Notes under the pieces: model-generated
What the model saw: only the letters and a program-made list of their open reading frames with translations
The model's database searches: none
Told to the model about the DNA's origin: nothing
Shown here: one piece after another, positions 51,606-62,510 of the stretch
Position numbering within the stretch: position 1 is the stretch's first letter
How the letters are laid out: each line of letters starts with the position of its first letter
NCBI GenBank assembly: GCA_013396755.1
Contig: VWZF01002521.1
Location: 643,193-707,192, forward strand
DNA length: 64,000 bases
Direction: 5' to 3'
Source: Sclerurus mexicanus
Taxonomy: Eukaryota; Chordata; Aves; Passeriformes; Furnariidae
Translations under genes and position numbers: made by a program

Positions 51606-52227
51606 CATCGTGCATGAGACCAGTCAGGAGAGGGTTTCAGGGTGAGCTGTCAACAGCTGCACGACGAGACAAACCCATATTTAGAGCACAGGCTGCTTCT
51701 GCTGATGCAAAGGGTGATTAAGGCCCATGGCACAGTATCCAACCCTGCTCCCACCTATTTTGTTGAAGCATTTGACTTTGTGGGAATGAACGTGGGCTAT
51801 TAACAGAGCAGAACATTGGGTTCATGCGTACACTCAGTGGGACAGGAGTGTACCACTCGTTGGTGCACTGAGCCTTTAAAACACCACTCACGTAACACGT
51901 GTAACTTTTTATGGTTCTAGACACACACATATGCTATTACCAAGACATCAAAAAAATCTAAATTCAGTGTGCCGCCATGTAAGGGAAGTTTGACTTTGCA
52001 TGCACATTAAGGACAGACTGAAGTGGAGATGACATGGGAGAAATCTTTCTCATAGTAAAACTTCCAACTTTAGATATTTATCTTTACCAAACAATAAGCA
52101 AAGCAGTAGAGAAGTGCAAAAACATGTATTTAAAATTTTGTTCTTTCAATCTTCTACATAAAGTAACTTACTCCTGAGCCTGAGATTTTGACATGTACAT
52201 TTTCAGGATTTTTTAATGGATTCTTAC
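51606..52227. other. intergenic or intronic, nothing recognised
   Basis: No supported feature. Confidence 0.4.
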
Positions 52228-52373
52228 CCTTTTTTGCATAAGAAGTATTAAGAGCTTTTAAACCTCCAGCTGGAAAAACTACAGATATCATACTATTACA
52301 GGCCTCAAGACTGTCTGTACCATTTATAATCCATCCCTTCATCAGAGAACAATAACAAAGAACAGATTGGTTT
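52228..52373 (-). pseudogene. candidate exon of an unrecognised, possibly broken gene
   Basis: A 146-nt block with acceptor ctgtgcttag and donor gtaaga, phase 2 in and phase 1 out. It encodes NQSVLCYCSLMKGWIINGTD and onward to LKALNTSYAKK, with three N-glycosylation sequons and paired Cys, as in an extracellular domain. Directly upstream, in a shifted frame (52485-52376), is a cysteine-dense stretch (CSNCCEECECNSFCG, later ADCETLLKNC) that stops at the junction. This suggests a frameshift or a decayed gene. No family is recognised. Confidence 0.3.
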
Positions 52374-52485
52374 CTAAGCACAGTTTTTAAGAAGTGTCTC
52401 ACAGTCTGCTTCTACTCGCCTTCCTGCCAATTTTTCTCCACAGAAGCTGTTGCATTCACATTCTTCACAGCAATTGCTACAGAAT

Positions 52486-55400
52486 ATTATCTTGTGATGA
52501 GGTCAAGCACCACACTAACTGTTCAGAGTCAGACTTCCCTCCTTAGACTAACCGGTCTCAGCAGCCCGGGTAACAACAGCCCTTCTCGGCAGCAGAACAG
52601 CCTCACAGCGCCTGCTCTGGAGAACGCAGCACTTCATTTGGGTGCAACGTGTTTCTCTCCACCTCGTCTTTTCTCACCCACCTACTGCCTCCTCCTTCCT
52701 TCTCTCTAAAAATCCCCTACCATCAGAAACCAACATACTCATTCACATTTTCTTCTACCCCGCTGTACACGTAGAAGATAGGAAATACATTAAGGAAGCA
52801 TTCACAATTCTAGGTCATGAGATAATGCAGAATATTAGCCACATTTTCCAGAGATGGGAAATCCTTATTTACATGTTACAGTTGTAGGTTTTTTTCTGAA
52901 TATAAGTTTTATTTTGGTGAACTTACACAGACAGCTCTGCTGACCACCTCCCAGCACCTGAAGATTTTGCACCTAAGAGTCTAGTATTACTTAACATGGT
53001 CTAAAATGCAGCAGGTTAATCCTTTTTCACTAGTTTGCTTTACAAGATAACTAGTATTATGTCCATCAATGACATGGTTAAGAACAAAACTAGTTTATCA
53101 TTTTAGCTATCAGAAAGGTATTTTATACACAGATCTTTCTTGTTGGGATAATTCTCAACTTTGTAGCATACCTTTGATTGCAGGATCTGTGCTCTACACG
53201 AAGACAACCTATGGGCCTAGACACTGTTCCAGATCACAGGTTTGCTCTGATAGGCAGCCTGATGCTCCAAAACAAACTGCATGAGAAATATTTCTACCCT
53301 GTTACAAGTGTGCCAACAGACTCAAGCATTTTCCTCTTGATGATCACTCTTGAGTCATGGATGACAGCAAACTACCTCAGCTTTTGGAAGCAGAGGGAAG
53401 CCCCCCAGCTACCACTGCAAGCTGAAGACAGCTCTAGATTCCCCAGAAAGCAATTTCTTCAGCTTGTATATATATCACAAAAACCAGAGGTTAAACCAGT
53501 ATCTGAAGAAGCAAGACTGAAAGGCAACAGTTTAGATAATAATTCAAAACTAAAGTTTCACTCTCTCCAAAATTTAAAAGAGGGTGGGAACATCCCTTTA
53601 AAGCACTACTGAAACATGTTCACAAGAGTATCTGCATAGAGGGTTATCCCCTGAAAACATGCTGTCCTGTTAAGCTCATATCCACCTTACAACACAAAAT
53701 AGGGCACATCTAAACTTTTGTGTTCTTAGGTGAGTTCTTCTGTTTAAGAGTTCCCTACAAAGAGCTAAGACTAATGCTGTGCACTAGTACACTGCAGTTG
53801 GCTGAAAAGGCAGGATGCCAAAAAATCATGCAGACAAGGAAAAAAAGAAAAAGAAAGAAAAAGCAGATCATAATTTATCAACCTAAACTTTGTGTTTGCA
53901 AGGAATGCACAGAACTCCTGTTGCAAGATGGCTGCTAAACCAGAATTCATGAGGTACTTCACAGGTGTATATAATTTTACAAATCTCTTCTAAAAAAGAC
54001 ACTGAGAAAACACTTATACTGCAAAAATTGGCATTAGTTAATTGTTTCTGCTCCATCTAATCACACGCATCAATCTGCCCAGGGGATTTTTCTATGTTCA
54101 CGGAATTAAGAGGAAGAAAACAAAAATACTGCTTTAATCAGAGTGAAAAATACGCACCTTGGCAAACCACTCCAAGAGCAAGTTTTTTTCTAAGCCAAAT
54201 AAACTTGGTTTCCAAGTTTACAAATATTACAGAGCTGCCTACTTTGAAAATACCAGAGCATCTACATGGTGGAAAACACAACTGTAAATTACCACAATGC
54301 ATTGACACCCAAACAAACCTCTCTGTGGGATAAAGCAAGCAGCAACTACTCATTTTGGAGGGAAAAGAATTTTGACAAATCATGGGTTCAGTTCCTTAAA
54401 CATCTTATGGTACGTGGATACTGACATTCTTTAAAATGCCCTACTGTGAACACACCTACATTATGCTATGGTTTAAACAAAAACATTTCTTCGGGAGCAA
54501 AATATGGTAGTAAACCTGCAGTTTTATTCAAACTCTGCAACTATGCTCATTCTGGAACAACAGAATCATTTTTATCTTGGTTACAAGGCACCACCATCTC
54601 AGCTGAAGACATCATCCCTTGTCTTAAGCATCTCTGACCACAATGACTCAGTTAAGAGAGGTTGTATTAATACTATTAGTTTTCATCTGTAAAACTCTAA
54701 GCAATTGTCCAATACTGTGATATTGTTTTCTTCTTTTCAACCCATAACAAATGTATTGAAATGAAAGTTTAGTATTTCCAAGGGGAAAACAAAATAAAAC
54801 AAAAAGTTAAAGTGTTAATACAGGGAGTCACCACCAAGGAACATCCTTTTCTTTGGTTAAGTGGGCTGACAAAACTTATTTTGCCCTAAAAGACATAGCA
54901 TTTGCCATCTAGAAGTGTTAGCCTACAGCATTGACCTGAATCTTACAGGCCTAAATAGCTGCTATTTTCCAAGTGCTGTCAAGGTGATATGAGGTATAAA
55001 AGCTTTAAGGCCAAAAAAAGTGCCTTAACATTAAAATACTACTATAAACACATACCATTTCTGATTGGTTTGTGTGCTTTGGAAAACATTTGCTTCATGC
55101 CTGCCAGCAATTGGCAGGGGGCTGTGAAGTATCTTTGCTGATGGCTCAGCTGCCTTTAGCTTAAGGAAGGGCATTTTATTCTAAAATAGAACCAAGATGC
55201 TGAACAAAATGCAAGAGGGATTAGTGCAGTTTATAGTTATAACAGAGCTATGAAGAAATCAGACTATCCTATAGTCATCCTGTGGTTATAGATTTCGGGA
55301 AATGTATATAAAAGTGCAACAGCCAGTTCCTCAAACTAGTGTAAAAGAGCTAGTGTAAGAACATTCCTAGAATGTGGAACAATATTAACAACAAATTCCA

Positions 55401-56112
55401 TGTTGGCTTTACTCATGGGGTCTAACAAAAGCAACATATTACATTGCCACTTGAGACAGCTGCTCCTAATCCAATGGTATTAATGGCTGAAGTACAACCA
55501 GGTCTGGACTCTGCTCTTGGTGGGAAGCTATACGTAAGGAAAAAAATATGGAATTTGTGGTACACGTTTTATAATTATTTCTCTTCTGCCAGTACTTCAA
55601 GGCAATGTAAGTAGTATGGGTAAGCAACACATTTCAGTGAATACACAGGCAACCTCAGAGAACAAGATGGAAACATATTATGACATCTTATTAGAAGAGA
55701 GGATTCAATGAGCAGTTGGTGCATTTAGCATTACACTAATGCTTCTAGCCAAGCCTGCACCCCAACACGTAAAACAGCCTTCTTCACCTCTCCTGGCTGA
55801 AAAACATTGCTTTTCCTTTACATATCTTAAAATAAATGTACTTTCAATTCTATACAGTTTCCAAGTCTGCAACATTAGTAATTACAAATCTCCTGAAGAG
55901 GTATCACTTAAGAATATGAAATTAAACATCTTCAACAGAAAGCAAGAGCAGGGTAAGCAGAGTACTTGCATGTTGTGCTTGCATGTATGCAGCTATTACA
56001 GCTACTGCAGAATGTCAGTGTCCTCCTTGCTATGGAGAGGAATGATCAAGTCTCTTCAATGGACAAGTAACTCACAACTGATGGATATACATATCTGAAA
56101 GCAAGTAAAAGG
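52486..56112. other. intergenic DNA, nothing recognised
   Basis: Short frames only. No supported gene or repeat. Confidence 0.4.
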
Positions 56113-56781
56113 AAGAAGTCAAGGTGGCAAAGACTTCTAGAAAGGCTGGACATGAGCCAGCAATGTGCACTTGCAGCACAAAAAGCCAATCATGTTCTGG
56201 GCTGCATCAAAAGCAGCATGGCCGGAGTTAAGGGAGTGATTCTGCCCCTCTGCTCCACTCTGGCAAGACCCCACTTGGAGTGCTGCATCCAGCTCTGGGG
56301 TCCCCAGCACAAGAGGGACATCAACCTGTTGGAATGAGTCCAGAAGAGGGCCACCAAGATGATTAGATGGACGGAGCACCTCTCCTGCGAATTGCATTTG
56401 TTCAGTTGAAAAAGAGAAGGCTTAGGGGTGACCTAATTGCGGCCTTCCAGTACTCAGATAGAGCCTAAAAGAAAGCTGTAGACAGACTTTTTACAAGGGC
56501 ACGTAGTGACAGGAGAAGAGGAAATGGATCCAAACTAAAAGGGAGTAAGTTTACACTGGATATTAGGAAAAAAATCTTTACTGTGAGGCTGGTGAGGCAC
56601 TGGAAGAGGTTCCCCAGAGAAGTTGTGGATGTCCTATCCCTGGAGGTGTTCAGTGCCAGGCTGGATGGAGCTCTGAGCAACCTGGTCTAATGAAAGGGGT
56701 CCCTCATAGCAGGGGGACTGGAACTAAATGATCTTTAAGGTCCCTTCCAAAACAAACAGTTCTTTGATTCTATGATTCTAT
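56113..56781 (+). mobile_element. CR1 LINE 3' fragment
   Basis: Starts with ggctggacatgagccagcaa, continues through ttctgggctgcatcaaaagcagcatggccgg and ccccacttggagtgctgcatccagctctgggg, and ends ggtcccttccaaaacaaacagttctttgattctatgattcta, an intact CR1 terminal octamer repeat. The coding tail is broken by stops. Confidence 0.95.
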
Positions 56782-57937
56782 TACTTCCCCTTTATTGTTG
56801 AAGAGTCTAATTACTTAAATTCCATAATTATAAATTGTAGAAATTTTAAGAGTTCAAGTTTCCACATGAATAATGATTCACCAGTGTCTTCATACAATAC
56901 AGTGAATTCCCACAGCAGTCATGGGTAGTACAAGAGTATTTTAGCTCTTTCTGGAGTCAGTATGCTTAGCCTTTCACCCTTAACATGATAAAAATGTGTG
57001 AAATCATTAATTAACATTTTAGGAAAGAATTGAGTTGAAATAGTTCCCCATTTTACATCTTAACGTAAATCCTGCTTCTATTCAGAATTTTTAGAACAGC
57101 TAAATGGAAAAACTTTGCAAATACTTTTTTTGTTGTAGAGATAATGATTTTAGTAATTATGAGCTGATGAGATGTGAAACTCCTGATGTTCAGGAGTAAA
57201 CTGGCTTTGTTTGTTTACCAACTGTCTCAGTTTTCATTGCCTTGTAAGAGAAGACCTGTAACTCCAACAAGTAATTATAGATCATGCCCTGCATTTATAA
57301 TCCTGTTATCTAAAAACATGCTAGCCTATCAAAACAGGGCTTTTTATAAAGCTAATTACCTCCTTGGTGGCTATTCCCTAAAACAAATTTCTCTTCTTCC
57401 CAATGCCACAATCAGAAGTTAGTAAAGTCAGCAACTGTAGTTGATTCTTCCTCATCTCTCCAGCTACTTCCTAGGCTTTACTACTACTTAGGGGGTACAA
57501 GACCAAAACCTCTGTCTACAGCTACAGAATATTAGCAGAAATAAGAACAAAGGTAATTCTCTCTTCTGCTTCTTGTATCAGAGACATAGAAATTACAGGT
57601 AAGACAGGCTTCCATTTTCCCAGTATTCCTGAGCAATCCTTGTGGCATTTATTTGCCAAATACCAAGTTCCCCAGAAGACAGACTTACCTAAAAGCTTTC
57701 AAAACAGGACATATATTAAAGGTGTATCATTAATACAGCTATTCCTGTCTACTAGGACAACTATTTACACTCCTAAAATACTTGCAAAAGACTTTCCTGT
57801 ATCCCCATTTGTGAAGCACAATTTATTGCTGAAATCAATTAAATGGAAGAGTCCTAGCAGTACCTTAAATGGTCAGGCACATCCACTGTTAAAATATATG
57901 GGAACTGAGGAACAAAAATATGATTTGGGCAGCCCCT
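56782..57937. other. intergenic DNA, nothing recognised
   Basis: AT-rich, no supported feature. Confidence 0.4.
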
Positions 57938-58018
57938 TACCTCTTTCTACAGAGGCCACCCCTGCAGTCCCCCCTCCCACCACTACCAAATCTGTGCCAC
58001 ATACAGCCAATACACATA
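57938..58018 (-). mobile_element. fragment of an avian LTR 5' end
   Basis: On the minus strand: ggctgtatgtggcacagatttggtagtgg, then gggactgcaggggtggcctctg. This resembles the start of a common avian ERV LTR (TGTGTGGCAAGGTTTTGGTAG, then CTACAGGGGTGGCTTCTG) as I remember it. Only about 80 bp can be matched. The 205-codon plus-strand frame crossing it is not a gene. Confidence 0.4.
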
Positions 58019-59618
58019 CCTTTCACAGCAAGACAACAGACAGTACTAGGAGCTGGCATGCCTCAACACAGCACAAGCCAGTGAGCAGACACATCACATA
58101 CACAGGGAACAAAAAATACCCAAAGCTTCCACAGAGTACAAAGCACTTCCTTATGCAGGTATGTTCCAAGTGTCTGCTCAGCCTAACCAGCAGCAGCAGC
58201 TGGTGGGCACACCTCAGAATAAATTCCTGGGTAGATGCTACATTTGCATCACCTTAGCTTTATTTACGCTAGATTTTATGCACAGAAATTACTATACAAA
58301 CAAGTAATTCTTGTGAACAAAACCACACAATGAAAAAGACAGCTTTTAGCAGACTGCAGTTAAAGCAAATATGTCTGATATCAGCATAATTATGGAAGCC
58401 GTGCTGCACCACCATAGTTAATTCCTACAGTGAGCACAATACCATTGTGATAAAGGATAGCGGACAGGTGCTGCCCTGTATGGACAGGGTATATTCCTAC
58501 TAATCAAAGTCGCAGAAATCATGGCTAATTATTCTCATGAACATCAAGCCAGCATTAAATTTCAGCTAGCTCCCATCCTTCTGTTACTCATCATTTTGTT
58601 AGAAAAGGGTATGAGACAGAGCAAGAAACAAAACTAGCCTGTTGAGCTATAATCATAGTCGAGGTTTGATAGTGATAGTAATGCGAATGATAGTAATGAG
58701 AGTGATTAAAAAGGCTTGCTCACCAGTTCTCAGCCAGAGGATTGTCTGACTCACCAATTCCTAACCTAGTCCAGCCATATGGTGAAAAATACACTCCACC
58801 ACAAACTATCAAAGTGCTACAAATGTTATTAACAACAAAATTAGAAATACTGAGCCATTGTATTTTATGGTTAGGGTTGGAAACTCAGTTTTAAAAGGTA
58901 ACTTAAAATTCAGGAAAATAGTAAGGTAAATTAAGGACAGCAAGTATCACAGCCTAAGGAAATCATTCTCTGTTAGAGGAACCAAGTCCTATTTTTGTTA
59001 TTTAAAATACTGACTGAGCTAATTATGCTCAGAGGGAATTGACTCTAGAGGTTTAAATGATTCAGAGGCAGTTTGGTGAAAAGTCACTGTTGTCTGTTGA
59101 AGCAGTAAATGATATTTCTTTGAACATCTTACAATGATCAGCATTTTAAAAAGATCACACTCTGGTGTCCGTTATTTGGCTAATAGTATAGTTTACGCTT
59201 CCCTTTTGACTGTAGTCAAAAGTTAGTGTTAGTGTTAAAAATATTACCTTTAAGTCTCAGGAGTTTTCCTTCAAAACTTTAGAGTCTGTCATTCATTGGT
59301 CTCAAAGCCAAGATTACCACTTCTGAGTAAAAGGCAACAATACTAGTAGGCAGAAACTTTTAAAAAGGGCAGTATTTATTAACTCACACTATACAAGATA
59401 AAACAGCAGTCTATGCACAACAAGTTTGACACTCCCCTCACCTTCAACACTACAGACAACACAGGCAAGTTCTGAGTGAACTTCAGATCACCCCATTGTG
59501 AGGTAGAAAATTAATTCCAGGTGTAAATACTAAATTTCTGTCAAAGTCTAGAAAGTGTACAGCTACAGGCTGACTCTACATGAAGATCATTCATTAGCTT
59601 CTATTTTCCCATTGGTCT
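58019..59618. other. intergenic DNA 3' of the minus-strand recombinase gene
   Basis: May include its 3' UTR; no clear poly(A) signal was assigned. No other feature is seen. Confidence 0.4.
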
Positions 59619-60541
59619 CTATGGCTGGAGTCTCCCTGGGATCATACAGGGCCATCTTGCCAGGCGAGTGACATCTTCTCTGGGATATCCACAGCGTGCA
59701 GCAGTGACAGCAGTCCCCAGCCAGAAGGAATGCACACCATACTGCTCCCAACACAGACCCAGCAGACCCAGGGCACATCGGAGAACAGTCAGGAACTCCC
59801 TCTTCGTTACAGTCCTGTTATCCACGTGCATAAAGAGTGGCCCTTCCAGCTGTGAACGAACTGTCAGGTAGCTCTGGAGGGCCAGAACAGGGCACACCCA
59901 CGGCTCTCCAGACAGCGCAAGGCTGATGATGTGTCTCTCCTGACCCACAGAAGAGCTGTGCAGAAAAAGCACCACTTTGGTCTCCATCAGCTGGAGGTCA
60001 CTCAGGTACAGAAGCTCAGGCTGCAGTACATTACGGTGCTTTGCCACCATCTCTCCTATTCGGAGTGCCCCAAAAAAAGCTACAGTAAACAACGCACGAA
60101 ACAGTAAGCATTCATAATGAGTTATGCATACAGACTCCAGAGCTCCTAAGAGAGATCGCAACATCTCAATTGTTATAGGCAAGTATTTATCCCTCAGGAT
60201 ACCTGCTCGACGTTTTAACCCTGTCACCATGCAACGGGTTATAGGATCTCCCAGAGGATCAGAGTTACCAGTCAATTTTGATAAATAAGACAGTGCTGCC
60301 AGGTACATGAGTGTCTTCGAGGAGGAATAATTAGATTCCACAGCCAAAAACCCTCTAACTTGCTCCACTGGAATTGGCCAGGCTGCAGGCATTCCCATGC
60401 TTTTTCTAAAGACAAGGAATTTCTTCAGTCCTTCGAGGTAGACTTCCCAAAGTCTACTATTCCCTGAGCACTCCAGCAACGACAAAGTCTTCAGAGGCCA
60501 GGGTCCCAAGGAATGCTTCTGATGACAACTGATCTCCCTTC
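59619..60541 (-). CDS. minus recombinase-like gene, exon 2
   Basis: Starts after acceptor AG (60543-60542) with two bases completing a split codon, then REISCHQKHS, LGPWPLKTLS. It is open for 306 codons to a TAG at 59621-59619. The 13 intronic bases gctaatgtggatt just before the acceptor are identical to those before the plus copy's exon 2. After LARW the frame reads PCMIPGRLQP and stops; a Tyr-containing continuation (LYDPRE) exists only in another frame. Confidence 0.82.
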
Positions 60542-61244
60542 CTACAAAAAAGAATCCACATTAGCTCATCATGACAGGAGGCACAAGCACGCCACTTAAG
60601 CAGCAATAAAGACAGTATCCTGAATGCTGTACACCCCTAAACAATGCGGTGAGAATTTATCTCATAGAGACAACTCACACACAGCAATCCCGAGCTGTTA
60701 AAGCACAGAGATTATTTTTCAAATGGGAATCAAGCAACATACCAGGTCCATTTCAGGCACTGGATGTGGTAACCCTCTGGGAATTTACAAGATTGTTGCG
60801 TGGTAATGGAAAACACAAGCAAAAAGCAATTTTTAAACCAAGGTACGACTTACTTAAGTCACCACGGCAAAGGTCACACAGCAAACTCCAGCAAAACCGA
60901 GGAAACGCTGCCCGGTCGGAGGCACGGCCGCCACCGATGCGGTCGCGCCTCGACGGTCCCGTCCCCATCCCGCACTCACTCAGCGGTCCCGTCCCCGTCC
61001 CGCACGCACTCAGCGGCCCCGTCCCGCACTCACCGTCCCTCGCCGCGCCGCGCTCCCCGCAGTGCCGCGATCCGCCTGCCCGCGCCGCCGCCTCGGTGCC
61101 GCTCGGTGCCGCGGGGCTGCTGGGCGGGGAGGTGACTGCCTGCCCAGCAAGGCCCAGCTCCAGCCACTCCATGCCTGGCTCGCGGGCCAGCAGCGCCAGC
61201 ATCTCCCAGAAGGGCGCGGCCGGAGCGCGGGCACTGCAGGCCAT
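59619..61244 (-). CDS. exapted tyrosine-recombinase-like gene, minus copy
   Basis: Two exons, 61244-61034 and 60541-59619, joined by a 492-bp intron (donor gtgagtg, acceptor ttcttttttgtag, phase 1), give 377 aa. Exon 2 has the fold of DIRS/Ngaro/Crypton-type tyrosine recombinases: an N-terminal SAM-like core-binding region (about 85-180) and a catalytic region with FFGALRIGEMV (Arg231), PWVCPVLALQSYL, and HSFWLG (His341). Key residues are degraded: HxxR is HxxW (Trp344), the SKTDQ-type Lys is absent, and no terminal Tyr follows LARW. A long open frame despite dead catalysis suggests a host gene, perhaps DNA-binding. Databases often label such vertebrate proteins 'integrase/recombinase xerD homolog', as I recall. 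It is head-to-head with a paralogue at 62345. Confidence 0.8.
61034..61244 (-). CDS. minus recombinase-like gene, exon 1
   Basis: ATG at 61244 in good context (gcggccATGg). Encodes MACSARAPAA, then PFWEMLALLAREPGMEWL, then an Ala/Gly/Ser-rich linker, ending GAC G before donor GTGAGTG (61033). It is 211 nt, phase 1. The PFW..LALL.R.PGM.WL motif recurs in exon 1 of the plus copy, so the exon is real and older than the duplication. It sits within a CpG island. Confidence 0.75.
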
Positions 61245-62344
61245 GGCCGCGAACCCCCGCCCCGCACGGACTCCCGAGCTGCGCCCCGCAGGCCCTTTTA
61301 TCGCCCCGGCCGCCCGCAGCGCTGCCCTCGGCGATGCGAGAAGAGGGAGGGTGCGGGGCCGGCGCGACCTGCGAACTGGAAGGCGTGAAATTTCCCGTTG
61401 TTTATTGCAATGTGTTCTGCCCGTGCCTGGAATGTGATTGGATTTAGCGATAAGCTTTAAAAAGAGAGAAAAGTACTTGTGCTACCTACTAGTTGTTCTC
61501 CTGGGCTCCGAGACGTGGCTTCCAGAAAGCTTTCTGCAGAGATCAGCTCAGGGCAGCTGGCTCCGTTCTGATTTACTCATCAGTCCTCTCCTCTGTTCAT
61601 TACAGGCAACGCACTGAGACGTTTTTGCACACTAAACGAGACAGCTGCCTTTCCACAGTATCTATCCCTGCAAAATCCCAAGAAAAGAGCAAAGTAAGCA
61701 GGCTCCACAGCCCTTTGGCTTGATAATTTCCTCTGGGGTGCCTTCACAGAGCCCACTTGCTCTGGGGAGAAGGTACCCCGGTATCGCAAGGGCTCCTGGC
61801 CATATGGGACACCGGCTGCCCCTGCTTGCTAGTCCCCTCCCTTTGAAGAAAGCTATGCAGGGACCCGGTCAAGCTCCTTCCCTGGGAGCCTCCTCTCCCT
61901 CAAGATTTAACCATTACTCTTGGCCGTCATCGAGGCCGGTATCGCGTTTGTATCTATCGCGGCCGCCGCCTCTCTCATTTTAGTAACAAAATGGCACAAA
62001 TTTGAGGCAGGGGAGAACAGGGTCAGGGGGTCAAGTCACAGGCAGGCAAAGCCTCTGCCCCTCCTTTAGCTCCCACTTGCAGCACAATGAAGGCGATAAC
62101 GGGCCGCTTAATCAGTTCCAAGGCAGTGAAGTTTCTCTTCCAGGCGACTCCCACCCAGGCCCGTGGGAGGAGGAAGCAGGATGGGGGGAACCCCGCACTG
62201 ACCCGCAGGCACAGGCTCGGGGTGGGGCGCGGAGAGGCCGTACCAGTAGGATAGAAAGGCCAGGTGGTAAAAGGGCAGCACGGCGGCACCACTGAGGAGT
62301 CGCTCCTTCGTGCTCTCACTGCGTGGCTGCCCTTTTTGCCGGTG

Positions 62345-62510
62345 ATGGAGAGCCGTGGGGTTGAGGTGCCTGCTCCCCTTTCACCCTTCTGGGCGCTGCT
62401 GGCACTGCTGAGGCGGCAGCCCGGTATGGGGTGGCTGCCGGGCGGCCCGGATGGCTGTACCACATCCCGGAGTACCGGCGGAGTGGAGGCTGGAAATGGG
62501 GAAGGAGCTG
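62345..62510 (+). CDS. plus recombinase-like gene, exon 1
   Basis: ATG at 62345 (MESRGVEVPAPLS) chosen because the shared motif follows directly and the length resembles the paralogue's exon; an upstream in-frame ATG at 62264 is possible. It ends GGA GCT G before gtgagtg. Phase 1 fits exon 2, which starts CA GAT GAG. Confidence 0.7.

Noticed and set aside
57640..58257. 205-codon plus-strand frame
   Set aside because: Low-complexity Thr/Ser/Pro sequence crossing an LTR fragment, with no splice context or domain.
60649..61437. 262-codon plus-strand GC-rich frame
   Set aside because: Antisense to exon 1 and intron of the minus recombinase-like gene; open because of CpG-island composition, and rich in repeated PVP/HSL strings from local repeats.
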